A stretch of DNA of 64,000 nt from Pseudomonas morbosilactucae (GCF_023241715.1 NZ_JALQCW010000032.1:62001-126000); one strand, 5' to 3'. Shown: positions 46,295 through 54,440, counted from the first letter of the stretch. The notes: generated by a model not told the origin, from the sequence alone. Made by a program: numbers and translations.

Positions 46295-47238
46295 AGCGCC
46301 AGTTCCCCGAACTCACCGGCGGCTACCACCTGCCACGCTTTGGCCGGGTGGTGGCCGTGCCTGATGCGCCGGCGTCGCCCGGGCTGTGCGACGACTTCCG
46401 GCCACGCTTCGGCGTCGACGTCGAAGTGCTGCTGCCCGATGGTGAACCAGATCCGGCACTGCCGATCCTGACCGGCCTGCCGCTGCCGGCGCCGATGGGT
46501 GGCCAGGAAGCTGGCATGTTCGGCTTCCCCGAGGAAGGCACCACGGTGGTGGTCAGCTTCGCTTATGGCCTGCCCCATAAGCCCTTTATCACCCAGATCC
46601 TGCCGCATGGCCTGAGCCTGCCCCGGGTGCCGAAAGGCGACCAGGTGTGGCAGCACAGCGAGGCCTGCCAGCAACGGGTCGATGCCGACGGCAACTGGCT
46701 ACGCCAGACAGATGGCAAGATCCAGGACAAAGCGATCGAGCGCGAGGTGGAAGCCCTGGAGAACACCGAGAGCTTCCAGAACCACACCAGGACGGTGGAC
46801 GACCATTCGACCGAGTCAGTGGGTGGGATCAAGAAGATCGAGGCGCTGGGCGCCATGAAGCTGCTGTCGGGTGGGTCCGCAAGCCTCGCGGCCGTGGATG
46901 ACCTGCACCAGGCCACCGGCCGCGACCTGAACCTGGTGGTGGGTCAGAAGCACAACGCGACGGTGCGCGGCGACATGCAGGAGCAGATCCAGGGCCTACG
47001 CAAGAGCGTGGCCGGGATCAGCCAGCGTCTACAGGCGCCCAAGACCTGGTTGGGGTCGGAGTCGGTCAACGTGCTGCAGGTGCTGTGTGATTTGCTCGAC
47101 TTAGTGCAAGAGATGAATACCCAGTTGGCCGGACATAATCACGGGCCAACACCGCCACCGAATAACGCAGCTGCATTCACTACGAATGAAGTTAAAGCTA
47201 ACATTTTGTATAAAAAACTCGGCCTGATAACTGCTTAG
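46267..47238 (+). CDS. Phage baseplate assembly protein V-like
   Basis: The 323-residue protein starts MEDAIRRSVERQFPELTGGYHLPRFGRVVAVPD. The N-terminal half has the OB-fold features of gpV/gp5 spike proteins (FGVDVEVLLPDGEPDPALPILTGLPLP; GFPEEGTTVVVSFAYGLPHKPFITQILP), and the C-terminal half is a repetitive, spike-like region rich in polar residues. Such proteins form the membrane-piercing hub of contractile tails. No other tail genes are near, so it is a prophage remnant. The open frame extends upstream but those residues do not look coding. Confidence 0.78.
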   Translation: MEDAIRRSVERQFPELTGGYHLPRFGRVVAVPDAPASPGLCDDFRPRFGVDVEVLLPDGEPDPALPILTGLPLPAPMGGQEAGMFGFPEEGTTVVVSFAYGLPHKPFITQILPHGLSLPRVPKGDQVWQHSEACQQRVDADGNWLRQTDGKIQDKAIEREVEALENTESFQNHTRTVDDHSTESVGGIKKIEALGAMKLLSGGSASLAAVDDLHQATGRDLNLVVGQKHNATVRGDMQEQIQGLRKSVAGISQRLQAPKTWLGSESVNVLQVLCDLLDLVQEMNTQLAGHNHGPTPPPNNAAAFTTNEVKANILYKKLGLITA

Positions 47239-47352
47239 TAGCATACCGGCGGACCAATTAAACCGTTGACTGCTTCAAACTTATGAGCAATTGTATTGCT
47301 CACCTGGAATACAGGGGAGTGCGAACAAATTCACATTTAACAAGGATGAAAT

Positions 47353-48735
47353 ATGCGCTTAGGAAAAAAAATTCAGTATGATCTTGATAAAAGCTATGAT
47401 GTAAAGGTCACCGTCACTGGCGAAAGTGGTGTTTTTTTCGGAAGGTTGGTGCTTTCACCCCAAAACATCACTTTGAGAATCAGCGGAGATATGAACGCAG
47501 GGCGTCAGTTTGGCAATACTGAGTGGAAACTAGACGTATTAGAGTGCAATGGCTTCGATAGAGTTTACTTGTTGTACGACCTTCACTGCGTTGAACATTT
47601 TGTAAGCGCTCTAGATTATAAGCCTGAATACAATTGTCATTATGAAGCGGAGTATATCGCTTCCTACGCGTTGATTTTAAAGGGAGATGTTGAGCTATAT
47701 GGACTGGAATTACTTTCCCCCGTCCTGGAACACTGGATTGGCTATACCGAAAAACAAGAAGAAATTGTAAGAGATCAAGTAGCAGGCCAGAGGGTTGGTA
47801 TTCATGCACCTCTAGATGCGATAGACGCAGCTGAATTCAGCTTGGACGTTGATGGATTAGGAAAGGTTGGGGTCTGGTATAACATACAGGCGTCCGCTTC
47901 CCCTCTTGAGTTCAACGTTGGAGTGAAATTCCCGCCGTCCTTTAAAGTCATTACTGAGGAGCGCGTAGAAAAGAAAGACATCATGAACCTATATCAAAAG
48001 GTCTACGCTTTTTTAAGCACTCTTCACGGGTCAGACTTTCCAGTTGAACGTATTAAACTGATAGTAAATAACTCCATATTTAATGATGCAACACTTTACT
48101 ACTCCCAGCCAAAACTCAAGAACTATCAATTTCAATCTTACAGTTTTTTTCCCTTGGGGAATGGGCTCAGGATGGATAGTTTAGGGCTTCCAAAACTCCC
48201 GCTTGACTCTATTGGTAAATACTTTTCTCAAACATATAACTTTTCTGAGAAATGGGAAAAATATATAAAATACCGAAGAATGATAAATGTTGAAGATCGA
48301 TTTCTTGGGTATTTTAGACAGCTGGAATCTTTAACCACAGTAAAAAAAGGATATTTAGACCAAAAGCGTCTTGAGGCTTCCATCAGCAGAATTAAGCCTA
48401 TAATGATAAAGTTCTTCGGATCTAAAAAAGATGTTGAAGGCCTTCTCAGTGGAATACCTCGCTTAAATAACTCAAAATATAATACTGCCAAGTGCATTTT
48501 GGAGTTTTACAAAAAGATACCAGAGGAGCTAAGAGGCGGCTTACTTCTTGCTGCTAAAGATATAACGTCAGTTTGCAAGCTTCGCAATGATATTAGTCAT
48601 GCGAACGAATATTTTGAGACGGAAGAAAACCTAAGTAATAAATGTGATTTTATTGAAGGGCTGCTGGTAATGGCGTTACTCGAAACTATTGGCATTCCAA
48701 TATCGACAACGGCAAAACTAATAAACAGACTCTAG
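47353..48735 (+). CDS. ApeA-like HEPN-domain anti-phage protein
   Basis: The 460-residue protein is distinctly AT-rich compared with its neighbours. Its N-terminal region (YDVKVTVTGESGVFFGRLVLSPQNITLRISGD...) resembles the ApeA N-terminal domain, and the C-terminal region contains the HEPN ribonuclease motif R-x4-H as CKLRNDISHAN (R411, H416). ApeA is a single-gene abortive-infection defence in which the HEPN RNase is needed for phage restriction. Location on a tRNA island among phage remnants agrees. The family assignment is by motif and architecture only. Confidence 0.8.
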   Translation: MRLGKKIQYDLDKSYDVKVTVTGESGVFFGRLVLSPQNITLRISGDMNAGRQFGNTEWKLDVLECNGFDRVYLLYDLHCVEHFVSALDYKPEYNCHYEAEYIASYALILKGDVELYGLELLSPVLEHWIGYTEKQEEIVRDQVAGQRVGIHAPLDAIDAAEFSLDVDGLGKVGVWYNIQASASPLEFNVGVKFPPSFKVITEERVEKKDIMNLYQKVYAFLSTLHGSDFPVERIKLIVNNSIFNDATLYYSQPKLKNYQFQSYSFFPLGNGLRMDSLGLPKLPLDSIGKYFSQTYNFSEKWEKYIKYRRMINVEDRFLGYFRQLESLTTVKKGYLDQKRLEASISRIKPIMIKFFGSKKDVEGLLSGIPRLNNSKYNTAKCILEFYKKIPEELRGGLLLAAKDITSVCKLRNDISHANEYFETEENLSNKCDFIEGLLVMALLETIGIPISTTAKLINRL

Positions 48736-48807
48736 AGCCATATTGCCTTATGAAAGTACTTTGAGTACTACAATCAATAGATTAGCGGCGCACTCTAGAT
48801 TTTTTGG

Positions 48808-49104
48808 TTATGCCAAGCGACACCACCATGATTGCGCATAGGCACATCCGTCGATGATCTCGACGCCACTCAACACAAAACCTGTAGGCGCCATACCAGA
48901 CAAGGTTGCATCCAGCAGCCGAGGTAAAGGTTCGGGATCGAGGGGCATGCTGCCCAGCACGTACGCAACATTTGAGCTGCGACCAAGCTGTTCTTCGACT
49001 CGTGCACGCACTCGAACATCTCCCCGTATTGCCGGGTAACGCCTTCTTTCGTTGGGATCCAAAGCCACGCCCTTGATGCGCATCGGGGTTACCAATACGA
49101 ACAT
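48808..49104 (-). CDS. Unknown phage/island protein
   Basis: A 98-residue protein starting MFVLVTPMRIKGVALDPNERRRYPAIRGDVRVRARVEEQLG and ending QSWWCRLA. It is 13 bases downstream of the next gene on the same strand, so they form an operon. No domain is recognised. The start at 49104 is preferred; longer starts overlap the upstream gene. Its location at the island end suggests an early phage gene. Confidence 0.6.
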   Translation of the reverse strand: MFVLVTPMRIKGVALDPNERRRYPAIRGDVRVRARVEEQLGRSSNVAYVLGSMPLDPEPLPRLLDATLSGMAPTGFVLSGVEIIDGCAYAQSWWCRLA

Positions 49105-49117
49105 AGGATGTCCCTCC

Positions 49118-49369
49118 CTATTCGCCGCAGCGCGAATCAAGCAGTTCTTCCACCGCGAACGCAAGCGCGCCATCTGCTTGCTCGAGTAGATCGCTGAGTC
49201 CGTCACGGTCAATCACTTGGGCCCTATGCAGCTCATTGGCCGTTGTGAGCAGCGCTTTATGGTGAGCACCGGGATTTCTTAGCAGGGCCTCCTGGTCCTG
49301 CAGGAGAACGTACCAGGCGCCTGTAGAAGTCACGTTCAGAGCGCCACACTCGTTTTTCATTTCGGTCAT
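49118..49369 (-). CDS. Unknown phage/island protein
   Basis: An 83-residue acidic protein beginning MTEMKNECGALNVTSTGAWYVLLQDQEALLRNPGAHH and ending EELLDSRCGE. It is the first gene of a two-gene unit with 48808-49104. No recognised domain. An ATG three codons in is also possible. Small genes like this often lie next to integrase genes in Pseudomonas prophages, which is an impression, not a match. Confidence 0.6.
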   Translation of the reverse strand: MTEMKNECGALNVTSTGAWYVLLQDQEALLRNPGAHHKALLTTANELHRAQVIDRDGLSDLLEQADGALAFAVEELLDSRCGE

Positions 49370-49972
49370 AACCTAAGCCCTTGATGGGTCGGCAAAGCAC
49401 TGTACGCACAACCAGTATACGTACTGCTCTGGATGCAGTGGCGGCGACCTGATGAAATGCTGTCCCGCCAGGTTATGAAAAATCGTTGGCGAATAAAAAA
49501 TCATCTGAAAAAGCACTTATCCCCCTCCCGCCGACGGGCTTTGCGTCCCTTTTTTGTGCAAAGCCAGATGGTGGTGCAAATCATGCTCCCGCCCAAGCCC
49601 GCTGCGGGGTCTGTGAGCTTTATCCCCTTTGCACTGAGTGCAAGGTTTTGCAACGGAGTGCAGTGGCCTTACACAGCGGCACGGGGCGAAGGGGAAATGG
49701 TCAGATTGATGAGACGCCCGGTTTACATGGGGTACAGCTGCGAAAACTAGCGAAAGACGAGGTTTTCATTTTTGGAACGGCTCTCACCAGGTGCGATTCA
49801 GAGACAGCACAATCAGATAGAAAAAACCACTGTGAGGCGCGGCCCATAAGGCTCTCCGGTGTTTCTCGTCATTGCACCGCATCACCACAGATCTGCTGGC
49901 ACTCAGTACCTATTTCGCCCCTGTGAAAAAGACGGAAAAGCGAATATCGCCTGGGCATTTTCCAAACGAGGG

Positions 49973-50267
49973 CTGGGAAAAAGGTAATTTTGGTAATCGA
50001 TGGATGAAAACCGGCTGGAGCCCTTGTAAATCGTGGCTTCCAGGCATTACCTCAGAGGGTAATTTTAGGTAAGGCGAAAGGTAATATTTTGTTCAAGCCC
50101 TTATTTTACTGGGCCTGGCGGTGACTCGGTATTACTCATGCTAAAGGTAATTTTCTAACCATCTTATTACCTTATTATTACCTCTACAAAAACCTACCAA
50201 CCACCTGATTTTATTGGGGTTTATCCCCTACTTTGAAAGCGCATTACCAAAATTACCTTTTTCCCAG
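49973..50267. repeat. ATTACC iteron-like cluster bounded by a 25-bp inverted repeat
   Basis: The perfect inverted repeat is at 49973-49997 and 50243-50267, beginning CTGGGAAAAAGG on the left. GGTAAT occurs at 49983, 49992, 50058, 50080 and 50146; ATTACC at 50046, 50166, 50177, 50243 and 50252. GGTAAG at 50068 is a near copy. The orientation changes from mostly GGTAAT on the left to ATTACC on the right, which gives the block overall symmetry. Confidence 0.85.
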
Positions 50268-50332
50268 GGCTCAACATAAAACGGGAAAAACCCCTGATAC
50301 GACCACATTCTGCAACCTGGTGCATTTAAGCC

Positions 50333-50350
50333 ATGGGACCGCCATGGGAC
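50333..50350 (+). promoter_or_regulatory. Candidate integrase arm-type sites, right arm
   Basis: Two ATGGGAC heptamers at 50333-50339 and 50344-50350, 11 bases apart, 75 bases before the attR repeat. Same spacing and distance as at the left end. Confidence 0.6.
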
Positions 50351-50425
50351 AGATCCTATGCGAGCCGCTGGGCTACAGCCCTTGTAAACCGGGGGGCCTG
50401 GTTCCGAAAATCGCTCACGGGTAGT

Positions 50426-50452
50426 TTCGAATCCCTCCTTCACCGCCATATT
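50426..50452 (+). repeat. attR: 27-bp copy of the tRNA-Ser 3' end
   Basis: Identical to 43937-43963. Upstream sequence is island DNA, not tRNA, so this is the distal attachment site. Confidence 0.93.
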
Positions 50453-50460
50453 CGATGTAC

Positions 50461-50499
50461 AAAAAACCCCTGAAGGCGTCAAAGCCTCAGGGGTTTTTT
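50461..50499. terminator. Bidirectional terminator past attR, ancestral to tRNA-Ser
   Basis: AAAAAACCCCTGA (50461-50473) pairs with TCAGGGGTTTTTT (50487-50499). It now lies between the island and the convergent acetyltransferase gene, and would have followed the tRNA directly before insertion. Confidence 0.85.
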
Positions 50500-50511
50500 G
50501 TTGCCTGTCGA

Positions 50512-51072
50512 TCAGCCTCGACCGAGTCCGCCCAAGCGTGCAATCAGCGGTTCCAGGCTCGGGCGCTTGCTGGCCCATTCGTCCCGGGTGATGCCCAGCA
50601 GGGTGACGTCGATGCGCTGGCCGTCCTTGATGACATTGCGACGCCGCACGCCTTCTATCAGGAAGCCGAACTTCTGGTGCATCTTGATCACCGCCGGGTT
50701 GGTTTCCAGGACCTCGCAGTTGAGTTTTTCCAACTGCGCCGTATTGAAGGCATAGTCGAGCATCCAGAACTCCACCAGGCTGCCCAGGCCTTTGCCTTGT
50801 AACTGCGTGTCCAGGTAAAACGCCCAGTCGGCGGTTCTCTGCTGCGGGTTGATGGCGTTCAGCGAAACCACACCGGCGGCCTGCCCTTCCAGCATCACCA
50901 CAAAAACCGCCTGGCGCGGATTGCCTGCCAGTGAGTTCAACCAATTGGCGTGCTCTTGTTCGCTGATTTCATGGGAGGTGTACATGTATTTGCGCACATC
51001 CGCCTGGTTGCGCAGCGCACGTACCTGGGCTTGTACCTCGGCACTGGCATCGATCAAGGGAACGCATTGCAT
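50512..51072 (-). CDS. GNAT acetyltransferase, PseH-like
   Basis: The 186-residue protein has GNAT features: RALRNQADVRKYMYTSHEISEQEHANWLNSL, VFVVMLEGQAAGVVSLNAINPQQRTADWAFYLDTQLQGKGLGSLVEF (acetyl-CoA loop QGKGLG) and AFNTAQLEKLNCEVLETNPAVIKMHQKFGF. It resembles PseH, which N-acetylates an amino sugar in pseudaminic acid synthesis, but no other pse gene is present, so the substrate is open. The start at 51072 (MQCVPLID) has AAGGA eight bases upstream. Confidence 0.82.
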   Translation of the reverse strand: MQCVPLIDASAEVQAQVRALRNQADVRKYMYTSHEISEQEHANWLNSLAGNPRQAVFVVMLEGQAAGVVSLNAINPQQRTADWAFYLDTQLQGKGLGSLVEFWMLDYAFNTAQLEKLNCEVLETNPAVIKMHQKFGFLIEGVRRRNVIKDGQRIDVTLLGITRDEWASKRPSLEPLIARLGGLGRG

Positions 51073-51324
51073 GGGACTCATCCTTGTGGAGTGGGGCCGA
51101 CCTGAAAGTGGCGATTATTTCAGAGTGGGCGCGTTGGCAGGTAACGATTAACGCCACTCGAGCCCCGTGCCGCTCCTGTTGAATTCGCCGCCATTCGTCG
51201 GCCTTTGCCCGAGCGGTCGGCAAGTCTGTAAATGACCGTCTAGTCTCAAAAGCTGTGACGGCCAGTATTACCCAGGCAATCAGGTGCTTGCCGGTACTGG
51301 TCGGTTGTTGGAGGGAACAGGGAT

Positions 51325-51519
51325 ATGAGTACTCCTTATATCGAGGACAACGGGGATGAGTTCCCAATCAACAACCTGGTGCGCTGCGGCCAAGCGGCTT
51401 TCGAAGACAATGTTGAAGAGCGGCCAAGCAGGTCTTCAGCAGGCAAGAGTCGTTCAGGGGCAATGCCCGTCGTCAGCGGTTCGTTGTTTTTCCCCAAAGC
51501 CCAGCCCAGGAGAAAGTAA
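51325..51519 (+). CDS. Small protein, function unknown
   Basis: A 64-residue frame, MSTPYIEDNGDEFPINNLVRC..., has GGAGG ten bases upstream of the ATG and a strong terminator right after the stop. No hydrophobic segment or known domain. The ribosome site and terminator are the case for it being a real gene. Confidence 0.5.
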   Translation: MSTPYIEDNGDEFPINNLVRCGQAAFEDNVEERPSRSSAGKSRSGAMPVVSGSLFFPKAQPRRK

Positions 51520-51534
51520 GGGCGGCACCCACAG

Positions 51535-51561
51535 GCCCCGCCCCATGTGCGGGGCTTTTTT
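51535..51561 (+). terminator. Terminator after the 64-residue gene
   Basis: GCCCCG (51535-51540) pairs with CGGGGC (51550-51555) and six T follow. Confidence 0.85.
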
Positions 51562-51725
51562 GTGCCCGGTACTCGCCACACATCTCCCGCCGCTCTAGAT
51601 CAGGGCTGCGATTGCCCTCGGAAACATGCCCTTAAATATCGGCCATCTGCGCCCTACTCGCGGTAATTGCCGAAAATAGTGCACATCCGTACACTGCGCC
51701 ACCTTTTGCCTCGGTGGGCCTGTAA

Positions 51726-52448
51726 ATGCTGTATCTGTTTCGCATGTTGTTGATGGGCCTGCATTTTATCGCCGCCGGTGTGCTCGGCGTGCTGCTCGGG
51801 CTGTGCCGCCCCTTCAACCCTGACAACAGCCGCCTGTGCGCCCGCTTTTATGCGTTGCCGGCGATGTGCTTCCTCGGCCTGCGGGTCAAGGCCGAAGTCG
51901 GGCCCTTGATGGACAAGCCAAACGGCTGCGTGATCATCGCCAACCACCAGTCCAACTACGACCTGTTCGTGTTCGGCAACGTGGTGCCGCGGCGTACCGT
52001 GTGTATCGGCAAGAAGAGCCTGAAGTGGGTACCACTTTTTGGCCAGTTGTTCTGGCTGGCGGGCAACGTGCTGATTGACCGCGGCAATGCGCAAAAGGCG
52101 CGTCGCTCGATGCTGACCACCACCCACACGCTGCAGCACAAAGAGACGTCGATCTGGGTCTTCCCTGAAGGCACCCGCAACCTCGGCGAGGAGCTGTTGC
52201 CCCTCAAGAAGGGCGCGTTCCAAATGGCAATCGCCGCCGGTGTGCCGATCATTCCTGTGTGCGCCAGCACCTACATCAAGCACATGCGCCTGAACCGCTG
52301 GCGCGCTGGCAAGATTCTGATTCGCTCACTGCCCGCCATCCCTACCGCTGGGCTGAGCATGGACGACATGCCGCAGCTGATGGCCCAGTGCCGCGAGCAG
52401 ATGCGCGACTGCATCGCCGCCATGGATCGGCAGTTGCAAGGCGCCTGA
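51726..52448 (+). CDS. plsC: 1-acyl-sn-glycerol-3-phosphate acyltransferase
   Basis: The 240-residue membrane-associated enzyme has an N-terminal hydrophobic helix (MLYLFRMLLMGLHFIAAGVLGVLLG), the catalytic NHQSNYDLFVFG (NHx4D) and substrate motif FPEGTRN. PlsC makes phosphatidic acid in phospholipid synthesis. Pseudomonads often have several copies; whether this is the main one cannot be told. A terminator follows. Confidence 0.93.
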   Translation: MLYLFRMLLMGLHFIAAGVLGVLLGLCRPFNPDNSRLCARFYALPAMCFLGLRVKAEVGPLMDKPNGCVIIANHQSNYDLFVFGNVVPRRTVCIGKKSLKWVPLFGQLFWLAGNVLIDRGNAQKARRSMLTTTHTLQHKETSIWVFPEGTRNLGEELLPLKKGAFQMAIAAGVPIIPVCASTYIKHMRLNRWRAGKILIRSLPAIPTAGLSMDDMPQLMAQCREQMRDCIAAMDRQLQGA

Positions 52449-52466
52449 TTCCACTGTTCGTCGATC

Positions 52467-52490
52467 AAACCCGCCGCTGGCGGGTTTTTT
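52467..52490 (+). terminator. Terminator after plsC
   Basis: AAACCCGCC pairs with GGCGGGTTT across GCT, followed by more T. Confidence 0.88.
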
Positions 52491-52595
52491 ATTGCCCCGA
52501 ACTCTTGCACGCGCACTGACTCTGATCAGGCATTGCAGGCTAAGCTGCTCAAGGCCTGTCACCCTCATATTGATAAGAAGAAGCGAATCGGAACC

Positions 52596-53567
52596 ATGGG
52601 TAGAGTTGTTGCTGCTGCCGTTTATAGCGCGGGCAAGAAAGTTACGGATATCACCCTGGATGAAGGCGCGGCCTGGGCGGCCAAGCCCGGGCACTTTGTG
52701 TGGATCGGCCTTGAAGAGCCCAATGCCCACGAGTTGGCCAATCTGCAACGCCAGTTCAACCTGCACGAACTGGCCATCGAGGATGCCCTGGAAAAACACA
52801 GCCGGCCGAAGCTGGAAACCTTCGGCGACGCGCTGTTTATCGTCACCTACTCGCCCGTGCGCGAAGGCGGCAAGCTGGAGTTCATCGAAACCCATATCTT
52901 TGCTGGCAACGGCTACATCATCACGGCCCGCAACGGTCACTCCAAATCCTACGGCTATGTGCGCCAACGCTGTGAAGCGCGACCGCTGCTGCTGGAGCAT
53001 GGGGAAGATTTTGTGCTCTACGCGCTGCTGGATTTCGTCACCGAGAACTACCAGCCGGTCAGCGAAGCCATTCACGCCGAGATCGACGAACTGGAGCGCA
53101 ACGTGCTGTGCAACTCACTCAACGAACGGGATGTCCAGCACCTTCACGGCCTGCGCCGCGATGTGTTGCGCCTGCGTCGCCATGTGGCGCCGATGGTAGA
53201 AATCAGCGAAGAGCTGCAGAAGCTCAGCTTCCCGTTTATCGACAAAAACATGCGCCCGTATTTCCGCGATGTGCAGATCCACGTGACCCGGCAGATGGAG
53301 GACCTTTCTACCCTGCGCGACATCGCCAGCCAGACCATCGAGATCGGCGTGCTGCTGGAAGCCTCGCGACAAAGTGTGGTGCAACGCAAATTCGCCGCCT
53401 GGGCGGCGATCCTCGCGTTCCCCACCGCAGTGGCGGGGATCTATGGGATGAACTTCCAGAACATGCCGGAGCTGAGCTGGCACTACGGCTACTTCGGCGT
53501 GCTGGGGTTCATCGGTGTAGGCTGCATCGGCTTGTGGGCCAGCTTCAAGCGTTCCGGCTGGCTGTAG
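52596..53567 (+). CDS. corA: Magnesium/cobalt transporter CorA
   Basis: The 323-residue protein has the CorA soluble domain and long stalk helix, then two C-terminal membrane helices around the canonical pore motif GIYGMNFQNMPEL (GMN near residue 285). The C-terminus is short and basic (ASFKRSGWL). It forms a pentameric Mg2+ channel. The start at 52596 (MGRVVAAAVYS) fits family length. It has the GMN signature that CmaX at 12867 lacks. Confidence 0.94.
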   Translation: MGRVVAAAVYSAGKKVTDITLDEGAAWAAKPGHFVWIGLEEPNAHELANLQRQFNLHELAIEDALEKHSRPKLETFGDALFIVTYSPVREGGKLEFIETHIFAGNGYIITARNGHSKSYGYVRQRCEARPLLLEHGEDFVLYALLDFVTENYQPVSEAIHAEIDELERNVLCNSLNERDVQHLHGLRRDVLRLRRHVAPMVEISEELQKLSFPFIDKNMRPYFRDVQIHVTRQMEDLSTLRDIASQTIEIGVLLEASRQSVVQRKFAAWAAILAFPTAVAGIYGMNFQNMPELSWHYGYFGVLGFIGVGCIGLWASFKRSGWL

Positions 53568-53607
53568 GGTTCAAACGCCCGCCCCGGCCAAGGGAGCGGG
53601 CGCAAGG

Positions 53608-54336
53608 TCAGGCCGACTTGGCTTCGGGCTTGTGGGCCACGAACCGCATCATCCACTCCGCCACCGTGGTGCCGTGGTGGTCATGCTCAAGGCTGGCCAT
53701 GCCCTTCTGGTAAATCTGCTCCCCCAGGTGCTGCTGGCGGATATCCAGCAACGCCCGGGAGTAGTCGTGAATGAATTCCGGGTGGCCCTGGAAGCACAGC
53801 ACCTGGTCGTTGATGTGGTAGGCGGCAAACGGGCAGAAGTCGCTGGAGGCAATCACCGTGGCGTTTTCCGGCAACGCCGTCACCTGGTCCTGGTGGCTGA
53901 TCAACAGCGTCAATTCTTCCACCACCGGGTTCATCCACGGCGCCTTGGCGGCCAGTTGATAGTTGTGGGTACCCACACCCCAGCCTTGGGTCGCGCGCTC
54001 GCTTTTGCCACCCAGCAACAGCGCCAGCAGTTGGTGACCGAAGCAGATGCCCAGCAGCTTGTCGCCACGCTCGTAGCGCGCCAGCAGATAGGTCTTGAGG
54101 GTCTGAATCCACGGATCGCTGCCAAAGGAGTCGGCCTTGCTGCCCGTCACCAGGTAAGCGTCGAAGCTCAACTCATCGCTCGGGTAGTCGCCTTGCATCA
54201 CGTTGAAGATGCTGAACTCGGCGGCGATCGGTTGCCGCGAGAACAGGCGCTGGAACATCTGCCCGTAACCCTGATATTGATCGACCAGCTCGGGGCGCAG
54301 AATGTCGGTTTCCAGGATGCAGATGCGTAGCGACAT
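53608..54336 (-). CDS. Class I glutamine amidotransferase-like protein
   Basis: The 242-residue protein has the nucleophile elbow GICFGHQLLALLLGG (Cys about residue 98) and the His-Glu partner FQGHPEF. The lack of a synthetase partner and the SKADSFGSDPWI segment suggest a stand-alone hydrolase such as those acting on gamma-glutamyl compounds (PauD-like). The start at 54336 (MSLRICILETD) is typical. It is convergent with corA and upstream of no other gene. Confidence 0.85.
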   Translation of the reverse strand: MSLRICILETDILRPELVDQYQGYGQMFQRLFSRQPIAAEFSIFNVMQGDYPSDELSFDAYLVTGSKADSFGSDPWIQTLKTYLLARYERGDKLLGICFGHQLLALLLGGKSERATQGWGVGTHNYQLAAKAPWMNPVVEELTLLISHQDQVTALPENATVIASSDFCPFAAYHINDQVLCFQGHPEFIHDYSRALLDIRQQHLGEQIYQKGMASLEHDHHGTTVAEWMMRFVAHKPEAKSA

Positions 54337-54440
54337 AAAAAATACCTGACACGATGAAGGGAAAAATGAACGCCCAGAGCCTGCCTTGAAACGCCACGTC
54401 AAGGCAAGCCCCGCACTGCATCACTCTGTGCCCTTCGAGG

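Larger units (their letters stand above)
49370..50425. other. Non-coding island region with ATTACC repeats
   Basis: More than 1 kb without a convincing gene. Open frames at 49433-49750 and 49486-49926 lack ribosome sites; the second has a small Cys cluster (CGVCELYPLCTEC) and could be a decayed gene. From 49973 to 50267 the sequence is AT-rich, with ten copies of ATTACC or its complement and a 25-bp inverted repeat at its borders. Confidence 0.6.
43937..50452. mobile_element. 6.5-kb genomic island integrated at tRNA-Ser(GGA)
   Basis: Bounded by 27-bp direct repeats, the segment has lower GC and a mixed gene content unlike its flanks: TetR, extra sdhC, integrase remnant, phage baseplate fragment, ApeA-like defence gene and two unknown small genes. 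The tRNA promoter side is intact, while the original terminator of the tRNA seems displaced to the far end (50461-50499). The only integrase is truncated, so self-mobility is doubtful. Confidence 0.9.

Noticed and set aside
49486..49926. 146-codon frame with a small Cys cluster
   Set aside because: No ribosome site, mixed composition, overlapping frames on the same strand; kept only as possible decayed sequence.
49983..50257. ATTACC repeats considered as a CRISPR array
   Set aside because: Repeats are only six bases, irregularly spaced and in both orientations; no cas genes.
50228..50944. 238-codon minus-strand frame spanning attR
   Set aside because: Crosses the att site and terminator and is antisense or out of frame to the acetyltransferase gene.
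53576..53605. CGCCCGC/GCGGGCG inverted repeat between corA and the amidotransferase
   Set aside because: Stem without a T tract on either strand; too weak to call a terminator.
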